The notes beneath the pieces were generated by a model. The model had not been told where the DNA came from and did no database searches. It was given only the letters and a program-made list of their open reading frames with translations. This document shows, piece after piece, positions 1-7,193 of a stretch of 13,838 bases of DNA. The stretch covers positions 1 to 13,838 of the forward strand of contig DATHGT010000192.1 in NCBI GenBank assembly GCA_035317605.1, read 5' to 3'. Numbering within the stretch: the first letter of the stretch is position 1; each line of letters starts with the position of its first letter. This DNA is from DATHGT01 sp035317605 (GTDB lineage Bacteria; Methylomirabilota; Methylomirabilia; Rokubacteriales; CSP1-6). A program made the translations under genes and the position numbers.

Positions 1-131
1 GGGGGAAGCGGCTGGCAGCCCGCCACGAGCGCGAGCGCGCCGAGCACGACGACGAGGATGAAGGTCAGCGTCAGCCAACGGGCTACGTGAGGACGGGCTC
101 GACGACAGGAGTTCACGCGTAAGCTCTTCAC
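1..131 (-). CDS. Partial lipoprotein or membrane-anchored protein (N-terminus only)
   Basis: A minus-strand reading frame begins at a GTG (131) and stays open to the window edge, giving about 43 residues. It has a basic start (K2, R5, R10, R11, R13, R18), a hydrophobic stretch at residues about 19-37, and a lipobox ending in LVAGC with Cys39. This is the layout of a lipoprotein signal peptide (signal peptidase II), so the mature protein would be lipid-anchored at the envelope. The GTG is preceded by AGGGGGAG about 5 nt upstream, a good ribosome binding site; an in-frame ATG at 152 with a weaker site is an alternative. Too little of the mature protein is present to name a function. The gene lies downstream of, and in the same direction as, the decayed fragments at 215-775. 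Confidence 0.6.
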   Translation of the reverse strand, partial: MKSLRVNSCRRARPHVARWLTLTFILVVVLGALALVAGCQPLP

Positions 132-214
132 CCCGCTCCCCCTCGACGGCATCGTCTCTCTCGCGCTGACCCACGAAACTGGCCCTCGGCGCTTGACGCT
201 GGAGGGCACCGGCG

Positions 215-349
215 TTATGGCGAGGCGCACGTCAACGAGGAGCGAACACCACTATGCCGGAGAACACGACCGCGTCGGGCCTCGCGGAGCGCACGGTGGA
301 GGTTCTCGAAGGAGCACACCTGAGGAAAGAGATCGCGATGAAGCTTCAT
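215..349 (-). pseudogene. Reverse transcriptase N-terminal remnant (DGR/retron-type RT)
   Basis: A 44-codon frame opens at ATG 349 and stops at TAA 217-215. Residues 1-28 read MKLHRDLFPQVCSFENLHRA and then LREARRGR. From family knowledge this matches the N-terminus of reverse transcriptases of diversity-generating retroelements and related RTs: Met-Lys, Leu-Phe/Tyr/Trp, Ser/Asp-Phe-Glu-Asn-Leu, then Ala-x-x-x-Ala-Arg-Arg-Gly-Arg/Lys. After about residue 30 the match fades. None of the RT catalytic blocks (such as YxDD) follow in any frame before the lipoprotein start, so only about a tenth of a normal RT gene of some 350 codons is left. No clear ribosome binding site precedes the ATG. It starts 31 nt after the FGE-like fragment, same strand. 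The identification rests on a short recognised motif. Confidence 0.5.
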
Positions 350-380
350 CAGCAATCAGCACCCAGGGGACAGCAGACAA

Positions 381-554
381 CTACCTCGGAAGAGCGGCGT
401 GCGGCACCATCACACACCGGAAACCGCTGTAGTCGTCCGTGTTGACCGGAGCGTAGCCGCTGCTCCGGACAGCCGAACGCGCGAGGTCGGCGGAGTTGCC
501 CCACGCGCCGCCACGCAGGCATCGTTTGTCGTCTGAGTCGCAGTTTTCACGCCC
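381..554 (-). pseudogene. C-terminal fragment of an FGE-sulfatase (SUMF1)-fold protein
   Basis: Reading minus from 554 to the TAG at 383-381 gives 57 residues preceded at once by an in-frame TGA (557-555), with no start codon. Its core, DDKRCLRGGAWGNSADLARS followed by AVRSSGYAPVNT and then DDYSGFRCV, is the signature C-terminus of the formylglycine-generating-enzyme / SUMF1 / EgtB-type C-lectin fold: Leu-Arg-Gly-Gly-(Ser/Ala)-Trp, Arg-Ser-Ala-x-Arg, Gly-Phe-Arg-Cys-Val. Full FGE domains are about 200-260 residues, so only the last fifth remains. This is also the part that carries the variable region when such proteins are DGR targets. It overlaps in another frame the tail of the cyclase fragment (410-775), suggesting a deletion junction near 550. 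Confidence 0.6.
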
Positions 555-775
555 TCACCGCCGACCACCTCGCCCCCGAAGGTCGCGAAGCGTTCCTTGG
601 CCCGTCGATCGTGAGGCCCGAGCACCTCCCGCCGGTACTTCCCGTTGCCCTGGACCCGGCCGTCGCGGCGAACGTACGCGTCACTGATCGCCGTCGAGCT
701 GACGATGTCGCTGAAGAGGAACGTGCGCAGTACGAGCTCGGGCTCAGCCGTTGGCCTCCTACCTTTCAAGGACAT
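410..775 (-). pseudogene. Truncated class III adenylate/guanylate cyclase fragment
   Basis: The ATG at 775 has a good ribosome binding site (GGGGGAG, 10 nt upstream) and opens a 121-codon frame. Residues 17-30, RTFLFSDIVSSTAI, match the first strand and metal-binding Asp (D23) of class III nucleotide cyclases (consensus FTDIVGST). Residues 56-75, including the stretch FATFGGEVVGGEG, match the helix and turn just before the second metal Asp. The expected Asp-Gly-Phe-Phe block is missing: after GGEG the frame turns into unrelated sequence at about 550 and ends at 410. At the same point another frame picks up FGE-like sequence. A normal catalytic domain is about 180 residues with two metal aspartates, so this piece should be inactive. 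It may still be transcribed, since the start region looks intact. Confidence 0.55.
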
Positions 776-804
776 GCCGTGCTCACTCCCCCGCGCTATG
801 GTCC

Positions 805-819
805 CCGATAAGATATCGG
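805..819. promoter_or_regulatory. Perfect 6-3-6 inverted repeat, possible operator
   Basis: CCGATA, three bases, then TATCGG lies in the 136-bp divergent gap between the cyclase remnant (start 775, minus) and the protease-antitoxin gene (start 912, plus). It is AT-richer than its surroundings. An operator role is inferred only from symmetry and position. Confidence 0.3.
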
Positions 820-865
820 ATGGCAAGCGCGGCGCCTGCCGCCGAGTGTCTCCATTCTTCGACAC

Positions 866-894
866 TTGCCGGCCACGGAAGGGCCGTGGACAAT
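866..894 (+). promoter_or_regulatory. Sigma-70-type promoter with an inverted repeat in its spacer
   Basis: TTGCCG (866-871), a 17-bp spacer and GACAAT (889-894) match the -35/-10 consensus at 4 of 6 positions each with ideal spacing. Transcription would start about 10 nt before the GAGGTGA ribosome binding site of the gene at 912. The spacer holds CCACGG (873-878), five bases, CCGTGG (884-889), an inverted repeat reaching the first base of the -10 box. A repressor bound there would block polymerase. The gene it serves ends in a Phd/YefM domain, a family that usually represses its own operon through such sites. Confidence 0.45.
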
Positions 895-911
895 GTTCGT
901 GAGGTGAACCG

Positions 912-1556
912 ATGGGGCAATTTCGGGTCGACCTGACGCTTCTCGACCGCAACGGGGGTTCATCGCGGACCGTCGAGGCGCTGGTCGATACTGGCGCGGC
1001 CTACAGCGTCGTGCCGCGCGTGGTTCTCGAGTCCCTGGGATGCCGGCCCGTACGGACTCAGCGTGTCGTCCTCGCCAATGGCCGTATCGAGGAATGGGCG
1101 GTGACGCAAATCGACGTGGAATGCGAAGGTCGCAGCACTACGACGCCGATGCTCATGGGTCCGGCCGGTGGGTCGGTGCTGCTGGGCGCAACGACCCTCG
1201 AAGAACTGGGCCTGGGCATCGATCCGCTGAACCGCCGCCTGATCCCAGTCGACCTCTACCTAGCCTCAACCGGCAGGCGAGCGACAATGAAGATCGTGCC
1301 GTTGTCCGAAGCGAAGGCGCGACTGAACATTCTCGTGGACGAAGTTCGAGAGAGAAACGAAGAGATCCTCATCACCAAGAACGGGCGCCCGGGCGCCGTG
1401 CTCCTGAGCGTCGACGAGGTCGAGAGCTGGAAGGAAACGCTGGCCATCACGTCGAATCGGGACTTCATGGAGGAGATCCGAAGGGGCTTGGAGCTGCTGC
1501 GCAAACGTAAGGCCCGTCTCTACACTCTCGAAGAGCTATTCGGAGGAACGTCATGA
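912..1556 (+). CDS. Retropepsin-like aspartic protease fused to Phd/YefM antitoxin
   Basis: This 214-residue ORF starts at ATG 912, 5 nt after a strong GAGGTGA ribosome binding site. Residues 1-115 resemble small bacterial clan AA aspartic proteases: ALVDTGAAYSVVP at 23-35 carries the catalytic Asp26-Thr-Gly-Ala, and VLLGATTLEELGLGID at 89-104 is the typical second conserved block. Residues 126-214 are a complete Phd/YefM-type antitoxin: MKIVPLSEAKARL, then ILITKNGRPGAVLLSVDE, then a charged C-terminal tail ending YTLEELFG, the kind of segment that wraps a toxin. Met126 (1287) has its own upstream AGGCGAG, so the antitoxin could also be made alone (89 residues). No toxin gene follows; the stop overlaps the bicupin start in an ATGA. 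Either this is a real fusion or two genes joined by loss of the protease stop; a TAG in the +1 frame at 1261-1263 sits where a stand-alone protease would end. Confidence 0.7.
   Translation: MGQFRVDLTLLDRNGGSSRTVEALVDTGAAYSVVPRVVLESLGCRPVRTQRVVLANGRIEEWAVTQIDVECEGRSTTTPMLMGPAGGSVLLGATTLEELGLGIDPLNRRLIPVDLYLASTGRRATMKIVPLSEAKARLNILVDEVRERNEEILITKNGRPGAVLLSVDEVESWKETLAITSNRDFMEEIRRGLELLRKRKARLYTLEELFGGTS
1287..1556 (+). CDS. Possible separate translation of the Phd/YefM antitoxin (internal start)
   Basis: This entry marks the antitoxin half of the 912-1556 ORF as a likely stand-alone product of 89 residues, the usual Phd/YefM length. The ATG at 1287 is preceded by AGGCGAG with a 6-7 nt spacer. 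The protein would be a DNA-binding, self-repressing antitoxin: the N-terminal half (residues 1-55) forms the Phd fold, and the C-terminal 30 residues are strongly charged (RRGLELLRKRKARL), as in toxin-binding tails. Its partner toxin (RelE/ParE or Doc type) is not in the window. Whether the fused form, the short form, or both are made cannot be decided from sequence. Confidence 0.4.
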   Translation: MKIVPLSEAKARLNILVDEVRERNEEILITKNGRPGAVLLSVDEVESWKETLAITSNRDFMEEIRRGLELLRKRKARLYTLEELFGGTS

Positions 1557-2635
1557 TGGACTCGCCACCTTCCGGCACCAATCGTCCCGTGGCTCAGGTG
1601 GGGCAAGATCCGCGGCTCATCGCGTTCGGGGAAGAGGTGCGGGGCCAGGGCCTCATGCCCGGGTGGGATTTTCAGGGCGCGCAGGTGAACGAGCCGGTGC
1701 CGGTGGAGCAGGCGTATCGCTGGAGCTGGGCGGAGACGCTGCGGCCGATGATGGTGAAGGCGTACGAGCTGGTCGATCCCGTCAAGGCCGAGCGGCGCAA
1801 CCTGATCATGGTCAACCCCGGGCTGAAGCGCCCGGCCACCACGCAGACGCTGATCGCGGCCGTCCAGGGCGTCTTGCCCGGAGAGATCGCGCCCGCGCAT
1901 CGTCACACCGCGGGCGCGCTCCGCTTCATGATCGAAGGACGCGGCGCGCTCACCAACGTCGACGGCGAGCCGTGCGTGATGGACCCGGCGTCGCTGGTCC
2001 TCACCCCGCAGTGGTGCTGGCACGACCACGCCAACGAGAGCAGCGAGCCGGTGATCTGGCTCGACGTGCTCGACGTGCCGTTCGTGCTCGGCATCGATCA
2101 GTGGTTCTGGGAGCCGTTCCTTCACGAGACCCAGCCGCGCTCGCGGCCCCGCGGCGACAACTTCAAACGATTCGGCGCGGGCATCGTGCGGCCCGTGGGC
2201 CCGCGCGTTCACGGCGGCGCTTCGCCCCTGCTCGTCTATCCGTGGGACCGCACGGAGAGCGCGCTACGCGAGCTGGCCGAGGTGGACACAGACGACGGCG
2301 CGGTCAGCGTCGAGTACAACAATCCCCTCACCGGCGGCCCGGTGATGCCCACCATCGCGTGCTGTGCCCACCTGCTGCGGCCGGGCGGGGTGACGCGCCC
2401 GCGGCGGACCAACGCGAGCGCGGTGCTGCACGCGGTCAGCGGGCGCGGGCGCACCATCGTGGGCGGGCAGAAGCTCGAGTGGGAAGCGGGCGACGTGCTG
2501 GCCATTCCGCACTGGGCGTGGGTGCAGCACGAGAACCGCTCGGCCACCGAGCCCGCGTTCCTGTTCAGCGCCAGCGACGCGCCGATCCTGCACGCGTTCG
2601 GCATCCTCCGCGAGGAGGTCGGCGCTACGAGCTGA
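1553..2635 (+). CDS. Gentisate 1,2-dioxygenase-family bicupin
   Basis: This 360-residue protein has the two-cupin architecture of ring-cleaving gentisate 1,2-dioxygenase, salicylate 1,2-dioxygenase and 1-hydroxy-2-naphthoate dioxygenase (cytosolic Fe(II) enzymes opening a hydroxylated aromatic ring with O2). The N-terminal cupin keeps the metal motif GEIAPAHRHTAGALRFMIEG (His116, His118) and TPQWCWHDH (His157), the three-His iron site of the family. The C-terminal cupin (about 265-335) has arginines where a His pair could be (TRPRRTNASAV) but keeps HWAWVQHEN, so only the first cupin probably binds iron. The length is normal (about 340-380). Its ATG overlaps the antitoxin stop, implying coupled translation. 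The rest of a gentisate pathway (maleylpyruvate isomerase, fumarylpyruvate hydrolase) is not here, so the exact substrate is open. The 3' end overlaps convergent livM by 11 bp. Confidence 0.85.
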   Translation: MMDSPPSGTNRPVAQVGQDPRLIAFGEEVRGQGLMPGWDFQGAQVNEPVPVEQAYRWSWAETLRPMMVKAYELVDPVKAERRNLIMVNPGLKRPATTQTLIAAVQGVLPGEIAPAHRHTAGALRFMIEGRGALTNVDGEPCVMDPASLVLTPQWCWHDHANESSEPVIWLDVLDVPFVLGIDQWFWEPFLHETQPRSRPRGDNFKRFGAGIVRPVGPRVHGGASPLLVYPWDRTESALRELAEVDTDDGAVSVEYNNPLTGGPVMPTIACCAHLLRPGGVTRPRRTNASAVLHAVSGRGRTIVGGQKLEWEAGDVLAIPHWAWVQHENRSATEPAFLFSASDAPILHAFGILREEVGATS

Positions 2636-3584
2636 ACGCGCGGAACAGCGACAGACGTCTCACTCGCGGCGACCGCATCAATCCCGCGGGGATCAGGAGC
2701 GCCACCGCCATCAGCGTGAGGCCGAAGAACAGCATCGAGGGCACGGGCAGTCGCAGGTAGTGGAAGAACACGGTCTCGATGATGCGGATGATCGCGGTGC
2801 CGAAGACGGGGCCGAGCACGGTGCCGGTGCCTCCGAGGAGAGCCATCAGCGGCGGGAGCAGGCTCCGTTCAACGCCCAGTGCGATGGTCGGATCGATGAA
2901 GCCCGCGTTGAGCGCGAACAACACGCCGCCGGCCGCCGACGGCACGCTGGCCAGCACGAGCCCGATCGTCTTGTAGCGGAGCGGGTGCAGGCCGATGCTG
3001 TCGGCGCCCTCCTCGTCCTCCTTCAAGCAGCGGAAGGCCAGCCCCAGTGTGCTCCGCGACAGATAGAAATTGAACCCCACCGAGACGATGGCCACCGCCA
3101 GCGCCACGTAGTACGCCACGAACGTGCTCACGAAGAAGCGCGGCGGCACGTAGAGGCCGTAGGAGCCGCCGGTGAGGTCGCCGAGGTTGAGCGCGAACAC
3201 CTGCAGCAGGAAGATCAGGATCAAGGTGGCGATCGCGAAGTAGAGGCCCTTGAGGCGGAACAGCGGCACCGCCATGACGGCCGCGAACAGCGCCGCCGAG
3301 ACGACGGCCACCAGCGCCGACACCACGAGCGCGAGCCCCCCCAGCGCCTGCACGGCGGCGACGTTCAACATCATCGTGGTCACGTAGGCGCCGAGCCCAA
3401 AGAACGCGCCCTGGCCGAGGTTGATGTGACCGAGGAACCCGTCGAGCACGTCGTAGTTCGCGGTCAGGATCAGCCACAGGAAGCTGAGGAACATCACCAG
3501 CAGCCACGTCGAGGACAGCAACGGTGGCAGGACCGCGAGCACGCCGATCGTCACCACCGTGAGCGTCGCCGCGCGCCGATTCAT
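2625..3584 (-). CDS. livM: Branched-chain-type amino acid ABC transporter permease LivM
   Basis: This 319-residue, strongly hydrophobic protein is the second inner-membrane permease of a HAAT-family (Liv) importer. It shows the family block GHINLGQGAFFGLGAY (52-67), a cytoplasmic EAA-like loop around 183-200 (CLKEDEEGADSIGLHPLRYK) that docks the ATPases, and LGGTGTVLGPVFG (250-262). The start is the ATG at 3584, whose A is also the last base of the livH TGA stop, so the two are translationally coupled; an open frame further upstream only overlaps livH in another frame. It is the last gene of the nine-gene operon. Its TAG stop lies inside the 3' end of the convergent bicupin gene, leaving no room for a separate terminator. 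The Liv fold is clear; the transported molecule may not be leucine, isoleucine or valine. Confidence 0.93.
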   Translation of the reverse strand: MNRRAATLTVVTIGVLAVLPPLLSSTWLLVMFLSFLWLILTANYDVLDGFLGHINLGQGAFFGLGAYVTTMMLNVAAVQALGGLALVVSALVAVVSAALFAAVMAVPLFRLKGLYFAIATLILIFLLQVFALNLGDLTGGSYGLYVPPRFFVSTFVAYYVALAVAIVSVGFNFYLSRSTLGLAFRCLKEDEEGADSIGLHPLRYKTIGLVLASVPSAAGGVLFALNAGFIDPTIALGVERSLLPPLMALLGGTGTVLGPVFGTAIIRIIETVFFHYLRLPVPSMLFFGLTLMAVALLIPAGLMRSPRVRRLSLFRAFSS

Positions 3585-4471
3585 CAGTAGACGCCCTTGC
3601 CGAAGAGGCCGGTCGGCTTGACGACCAGCACCAGGAACAGCACGGCGAGACTGACCGCGGGCGCCCACACGGTGCCGAGAAACTGACTGGTGGCGACCTC
3701 GGCGACGCCGAGCAGCGCGCCGGCCACGAGCGTGGCGGGGAGATTGCCGACGCCGGCGAGGATCACCACCGTGAACGACTTGAGGGTGAGCGGCAGCCCT
3801 TCATAGGGGTTGAGCGGCACCGCCAGCACGTAGAACGCCCCCGAGATCGCGGTGGCCATGATGGCCAGCGTGAACAGGATCATCGACAGCCGATACGGGT
3901 TGAGTCCGATGACCAGGAAGCCGTCGAAGTTCTGGGCCATGGCCCGCGCGCCCTTGCCGAGGAACGTCTTCTGGAGAAACAGGTGGAAGGACATGACGGT
4001 CACCACCACGAAGGCCAGGATGACGAGCCGGCTTCCGGATAGCGCCACGTCCCCCAGCCGGATCGGAAACATGGCGAGCGGCGAGCTGAAGACCGGATAG
4101 GGATCGACGAACGTGACCCAGCCGTAGCCGAGGGCGCTCTCCATCGAGAGCCCGAGACCGAAGGTGGCCATGATGCTGCCGACCAGCAGCATCTGATGGC
4201 TGCGGCCGAGCAGCGTGCGCACGATCCCCCGCTCGAACGCGAGGGCCAGGACGAAGAAGAGCCCGGTGAGGATGACGATCGCCAGCACCGGGTGCAGGCG
4301 CAGTCGCTGGGACAGGATGACGAACGTCGCGCCGCCCCACACGAAGAAGACCCCGTGGGCGACGTTGAGCACGCGCGTGGTGCTGATGGTGAGTGACATC
4401 GCGAAGGCGAGCAGCGCATAGATGCCGCCCAGCGACAGTCCGCCGATCACCAGTTCCAGCGCGCGCGCCAC
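3584..4471 (-). CDS. livH: Branched-chain-type amino acid ABC transporter permease LivH
   Basis: This 295-residue integral membrane permease pairs with LivM to form the channel of a HAAT-family importer. The N-terminus GGLSLGGIYALLAFAMSLT (10-28) and LNVAHGVFFVWGGATF (35-50) are the typical LivH opening, and GKGARAMAQNFDGFLVIGLN holds the EAA-type ATPase-docking loop. The start is a GTG at 4471, 13 nt after the livK stop, with only a weak ribosome binding site, so it probably depends on ribosomes finishing livK. Length fits the family (about 290). The stop shares one base with the livM start. An alternative downstream start is possible but would cut into the first membrane segment. Confidence 0.92.
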   Translation of the reverse strand: MARALELVIGGLSLGGIYALLAFAMSLTISTTRVLNVAHGVFFVWGGATFVILSQRLRLHPVLAIVILTGLFFVLALAFERGIVRTLLGRSHQMLLVGSIMATFGLGLSMESALGYGWVTFVDPYPVFSSPLAMFPIRLGDVALSGSRLVILAFVVVTVMSFHLFLQKTFLGKGARAMAQNFDGFLVIGLNPYRLSMILFTLAIMATAISGAFYVLAVPLNPYEGLPLTLKSFTVVILAGVGNLPATLVAGALLGVAEVATSQFLGTVWAPAVSLAVLFLVLVVKPTGLFGKGVY

Positions 4472-4484
4472 GTTGGCCGCCGGC

Positions 4485-5723
4485 CTATTGCGGGCGCGGC
4501 CGATACTTCGCCGTCGCCACCTCGGGCGGCCAGAGCACCTCGATCTTGCCGTTCTGCCACTGGGCCGGGAACACGGATTTGTTGCCCACGCCGTCCACCT
4601 TCTTGCCCGCGACCTCGACGCCGAAGCTGAAGGCCAGCGGACCGTGGAGCGTCTCGTACTTCAGGCCGCGGAGGGCCGCCATCACCTTGGCCCGATCGAG
4701 GCTGCCGGCGCCCTCGATAGCCTTGGTCAGCGCCTCCAGCGCGATGAAGCGCAGCGAGGTCCAGCCCGCGTCGAAGCCCGACAGTCCCACGCGCTTGCGC
4801 AGCGCGAAGTAGGCGTCCTTGTCGCCGTGCTTGAAGTGCGCCTCGTGGGTGGTGCCGGTGATGCCCTCGCCGATAGAGGCCCCGACCATCCCGTAGTACT
4901 TATCGGTGATCGTGCTGTGCGGGATGTGCAGCTCCTTGGGCCGGAGCCCCAACTCGAAGGCCTGCTTGGCGAAGGCGGCGGCGGTGCCCGCCCACGTGGC
5001 CACGTACAGCATGTCGGGATTGAGGGCCTTGAGCTTGCCGATGATGGCCGAGAAATCCGCGGCGTTCGGCGGCACCGTCTCGGTGGCCACCACGGTGAGG
5101 CCCGCGATGCCCGCGCGATGGATGCCGCCCCAGCCCACGTCCATCGTGTGCGGGGTGTTCTCCTGGATGACGGCCACGGTCTTGAGCCGCGGCATGGCGC
5201 CCGCGTCCATCAGCGCCTTGGCCATCGCGTAGTAGTCCTCGGCCCACTGCGGCGCCGGCCGGTCGGCCCCCACCAGCCACTTGAAGCCGCGCGCGAAGAT
5301 GGCCGGGCTGTTGGCCTCGGCGGTCACCATGGGGATGCCGTACTTCTCGGCCACCGTGGAGGCGCGGATGGTGATGGGGCTGGTGGCGGGGCCGGTGAAG
5401 AAGTCGACCTTGTCGGTGGTGGCCAGCCGCTCGTACAGCTCCACCGCGCGGTCCGGGCTGCTGCCGTCGTCGTAGACGGTGAGCTTGATCGGCAGCTTGG
5501 CGTTGGCTTCCTTCACGAAGACGCCGCCGCGCTCGTTCATCATCTTGGCCCACTCTTCCATGAACGCCTTCGCGGTCGGTCCCCACTCGACCGCGAACGC
5601 CCCGGTCACCGCCATGGTTCCGCCGATCTTGATCTCGCGCGGCTGCGCCAACACCGGCGTCACCACCGCGCCGACCGCGGCCACGGCCAGCCCCACTGCG
5701 ATTACGCGCACTGTGGTCTTCAT
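4485..5723 (-). CDS. livK: Periplasmic substrate-binding protein of the Liv-type transporter
   Basis: This 412-residue periplasmic binding protein (type I fold, Leu/Ile/Val-binding family) delivers ligand to LivHM. It opens with a clear Sec signal peptide: MKTTVR, a hydrophobic run to about residue 22, and VLA-Q with cleavage after Ala26. The mature start REIKIGGTMAVTGAF is the family's first strand and ligand loop, and TGPATSPITIRASTVAEKYG with IPMVTAEANSP are further typical blocks. The ATG at 5723 has AGGGGAG 8 nt upstream, the best ribosome binding site in the operon, as expected for a component needed in excess. It lies between livF (20 nt) and livH (13 nt), an unusual place, since livK often comes first. 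The ligand cannot be read from sequence; the hydantoinase neighbours suggest an amide or amino-acid-like compound. Confidence 0.9.
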   Translation of the reverse strand: MKTTVRVIAVGLAVAAVGAVVTPVLAQPREIKIGGTMAVTGAFAVEWGPTAKAFMEEWAKMMNERGGVFVKEANAKLPIKLTVYDDGSSPDRAVELYERLATTDKVDFFTGPATSPITIRASTVAEKYGIPMVTAEANSPAIFARGFKWLVGADRPAPQWAEDYYAMAKALMDAGAMPRLKTVAVIQENTPHTMDVGWGGIHRAGIAGLTVVATETVPPNAADFSAIIGKLKALNPDMLYVATWAGTAAAFAKQAFELGLRPKELHIPHSTITDKYYGMVGASIGEGITGTTHEAHFKHGDKDAYFALRKRVGLSGFDAGWTSLRFIALEALTKAIEGAGSLDRAKVMAALRGLKYETLHGPLAFSFGVEVAGKKVDGVGNKSVFPAQWQNGKIEVLWPPEVATAKYRPRPQ

Positions 5724-5743
5724 TCCGTGTTCTCCCCTGTTCC

Positions 5744-6440
5744 TCAGATTCCCAGATAGGACCGTCGGATCGTGTCGGAGCGGCGCAGCTCCTCGCTCGA
5801 GCCCTCCATCACCACGCGTCCGGACTCCAGCACGTAGGCGCGATGGCAGATCCGCAGCGCCTGCACCACGTTCTGCTCGACGAGCAGGATGCTCATGCCG
5901 TCCTCGTTGAGCGTCTTGAGGACGCGGAACAGCTCCTGCACCATGATCGGCGACAGGCCGAGCGACGGCTCGTCGAGGATCAACAAGTCCGGGCGCGCCA
6001 TCATGGCCCGCCCGATCGCCACCATCTGTTGTTCCCCTCCGCTGAGCGTCCCCGCGGCCTGGCCGCGCCGGGCGGCCAGCCGCGGGAACACCTCGTACAC
6101 GCGCGCCTTGGTCTCGCGCACCCGGCCGCGGGCGCGGGCCGCCGAGGCCCCCAGCTCGAGGTTCTCGTCCACCGACATCATCGGAAAGAGCAGGCGCCCT
6201 TCGGGGGCCAGGCTCAGCCCGAGGCCCACCGTGCGATCGGGCGTGAGGCCGGTGATGTCGAGCTTGTTGAACCAGATGCGCCCGGCCCGCGGCTTGAGCA
6301 GGCCGATGATGCTCTTCACGGTGGTCGTCTTGCCGGCCCCGTTCGGGCCGAGCAGACAGACGGTCTCGCCGGCCTCCACGGCGAGCCGCACGCCGTGGAG
6401 CGCGGGCACCGGACCGTATGCGACCTCGATGTCCTCGACG

Positions 6441-6448
<8 letters not shown>
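5744..6448 (-). CDS. livF: ABC transporter ATP-binding protein LivF
   Basis: This 234-residue ATPase is one of two that power the Liv-type importer on the cytoplasmic side. It has Walker A GPNGAGKTT (34-42), the ABC signature LSGGEQQ (135-141), Walker B LLILDEPS (155-162), and the LLVEQN segment (188-193), where LivF proteins characteristically carry Gln instead of the H-loop His. The size is standard (about 235). The start is a GTG at 6448 with GGAG 6-7 nt upstream, overlapping the end of livG by 8 nt. All catalytic residues expected for LivF are present, in contrast to the degenerate signature of its partner LivG. Confidence 0.94.

Positions 6449-7189
<741 letters not shown>

Positions 7190-7193
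<4 letters not shown>

Noticed and set aside
193..445. Two short plus-strand open frames
   Set aside because: They lie opposite the RT and FGE remnants and show no motif or convincing ribosome binding site.
381..900. Template repeat for the DGR-like remnant
   Set aside because: I looked for a near copy of the FGE C-terminal coding sequence (about 405-515) in the flanks and saw none, so an active DGR is not claimed.
3585..3668. N-terminal extension of livM
   Set aside because: It overlaps the end of livH; the ATG at 3584 overlaps the livH stop and fits the family start.
4422..5759. 445-codon plus-strand open frame
   Set aside because: It is antisense to livH/livK/livF ends, rich in Arg, His, Gly and Asp, without recognisable motifs. 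LivK on the other strand has a signal peptide and family motifs.
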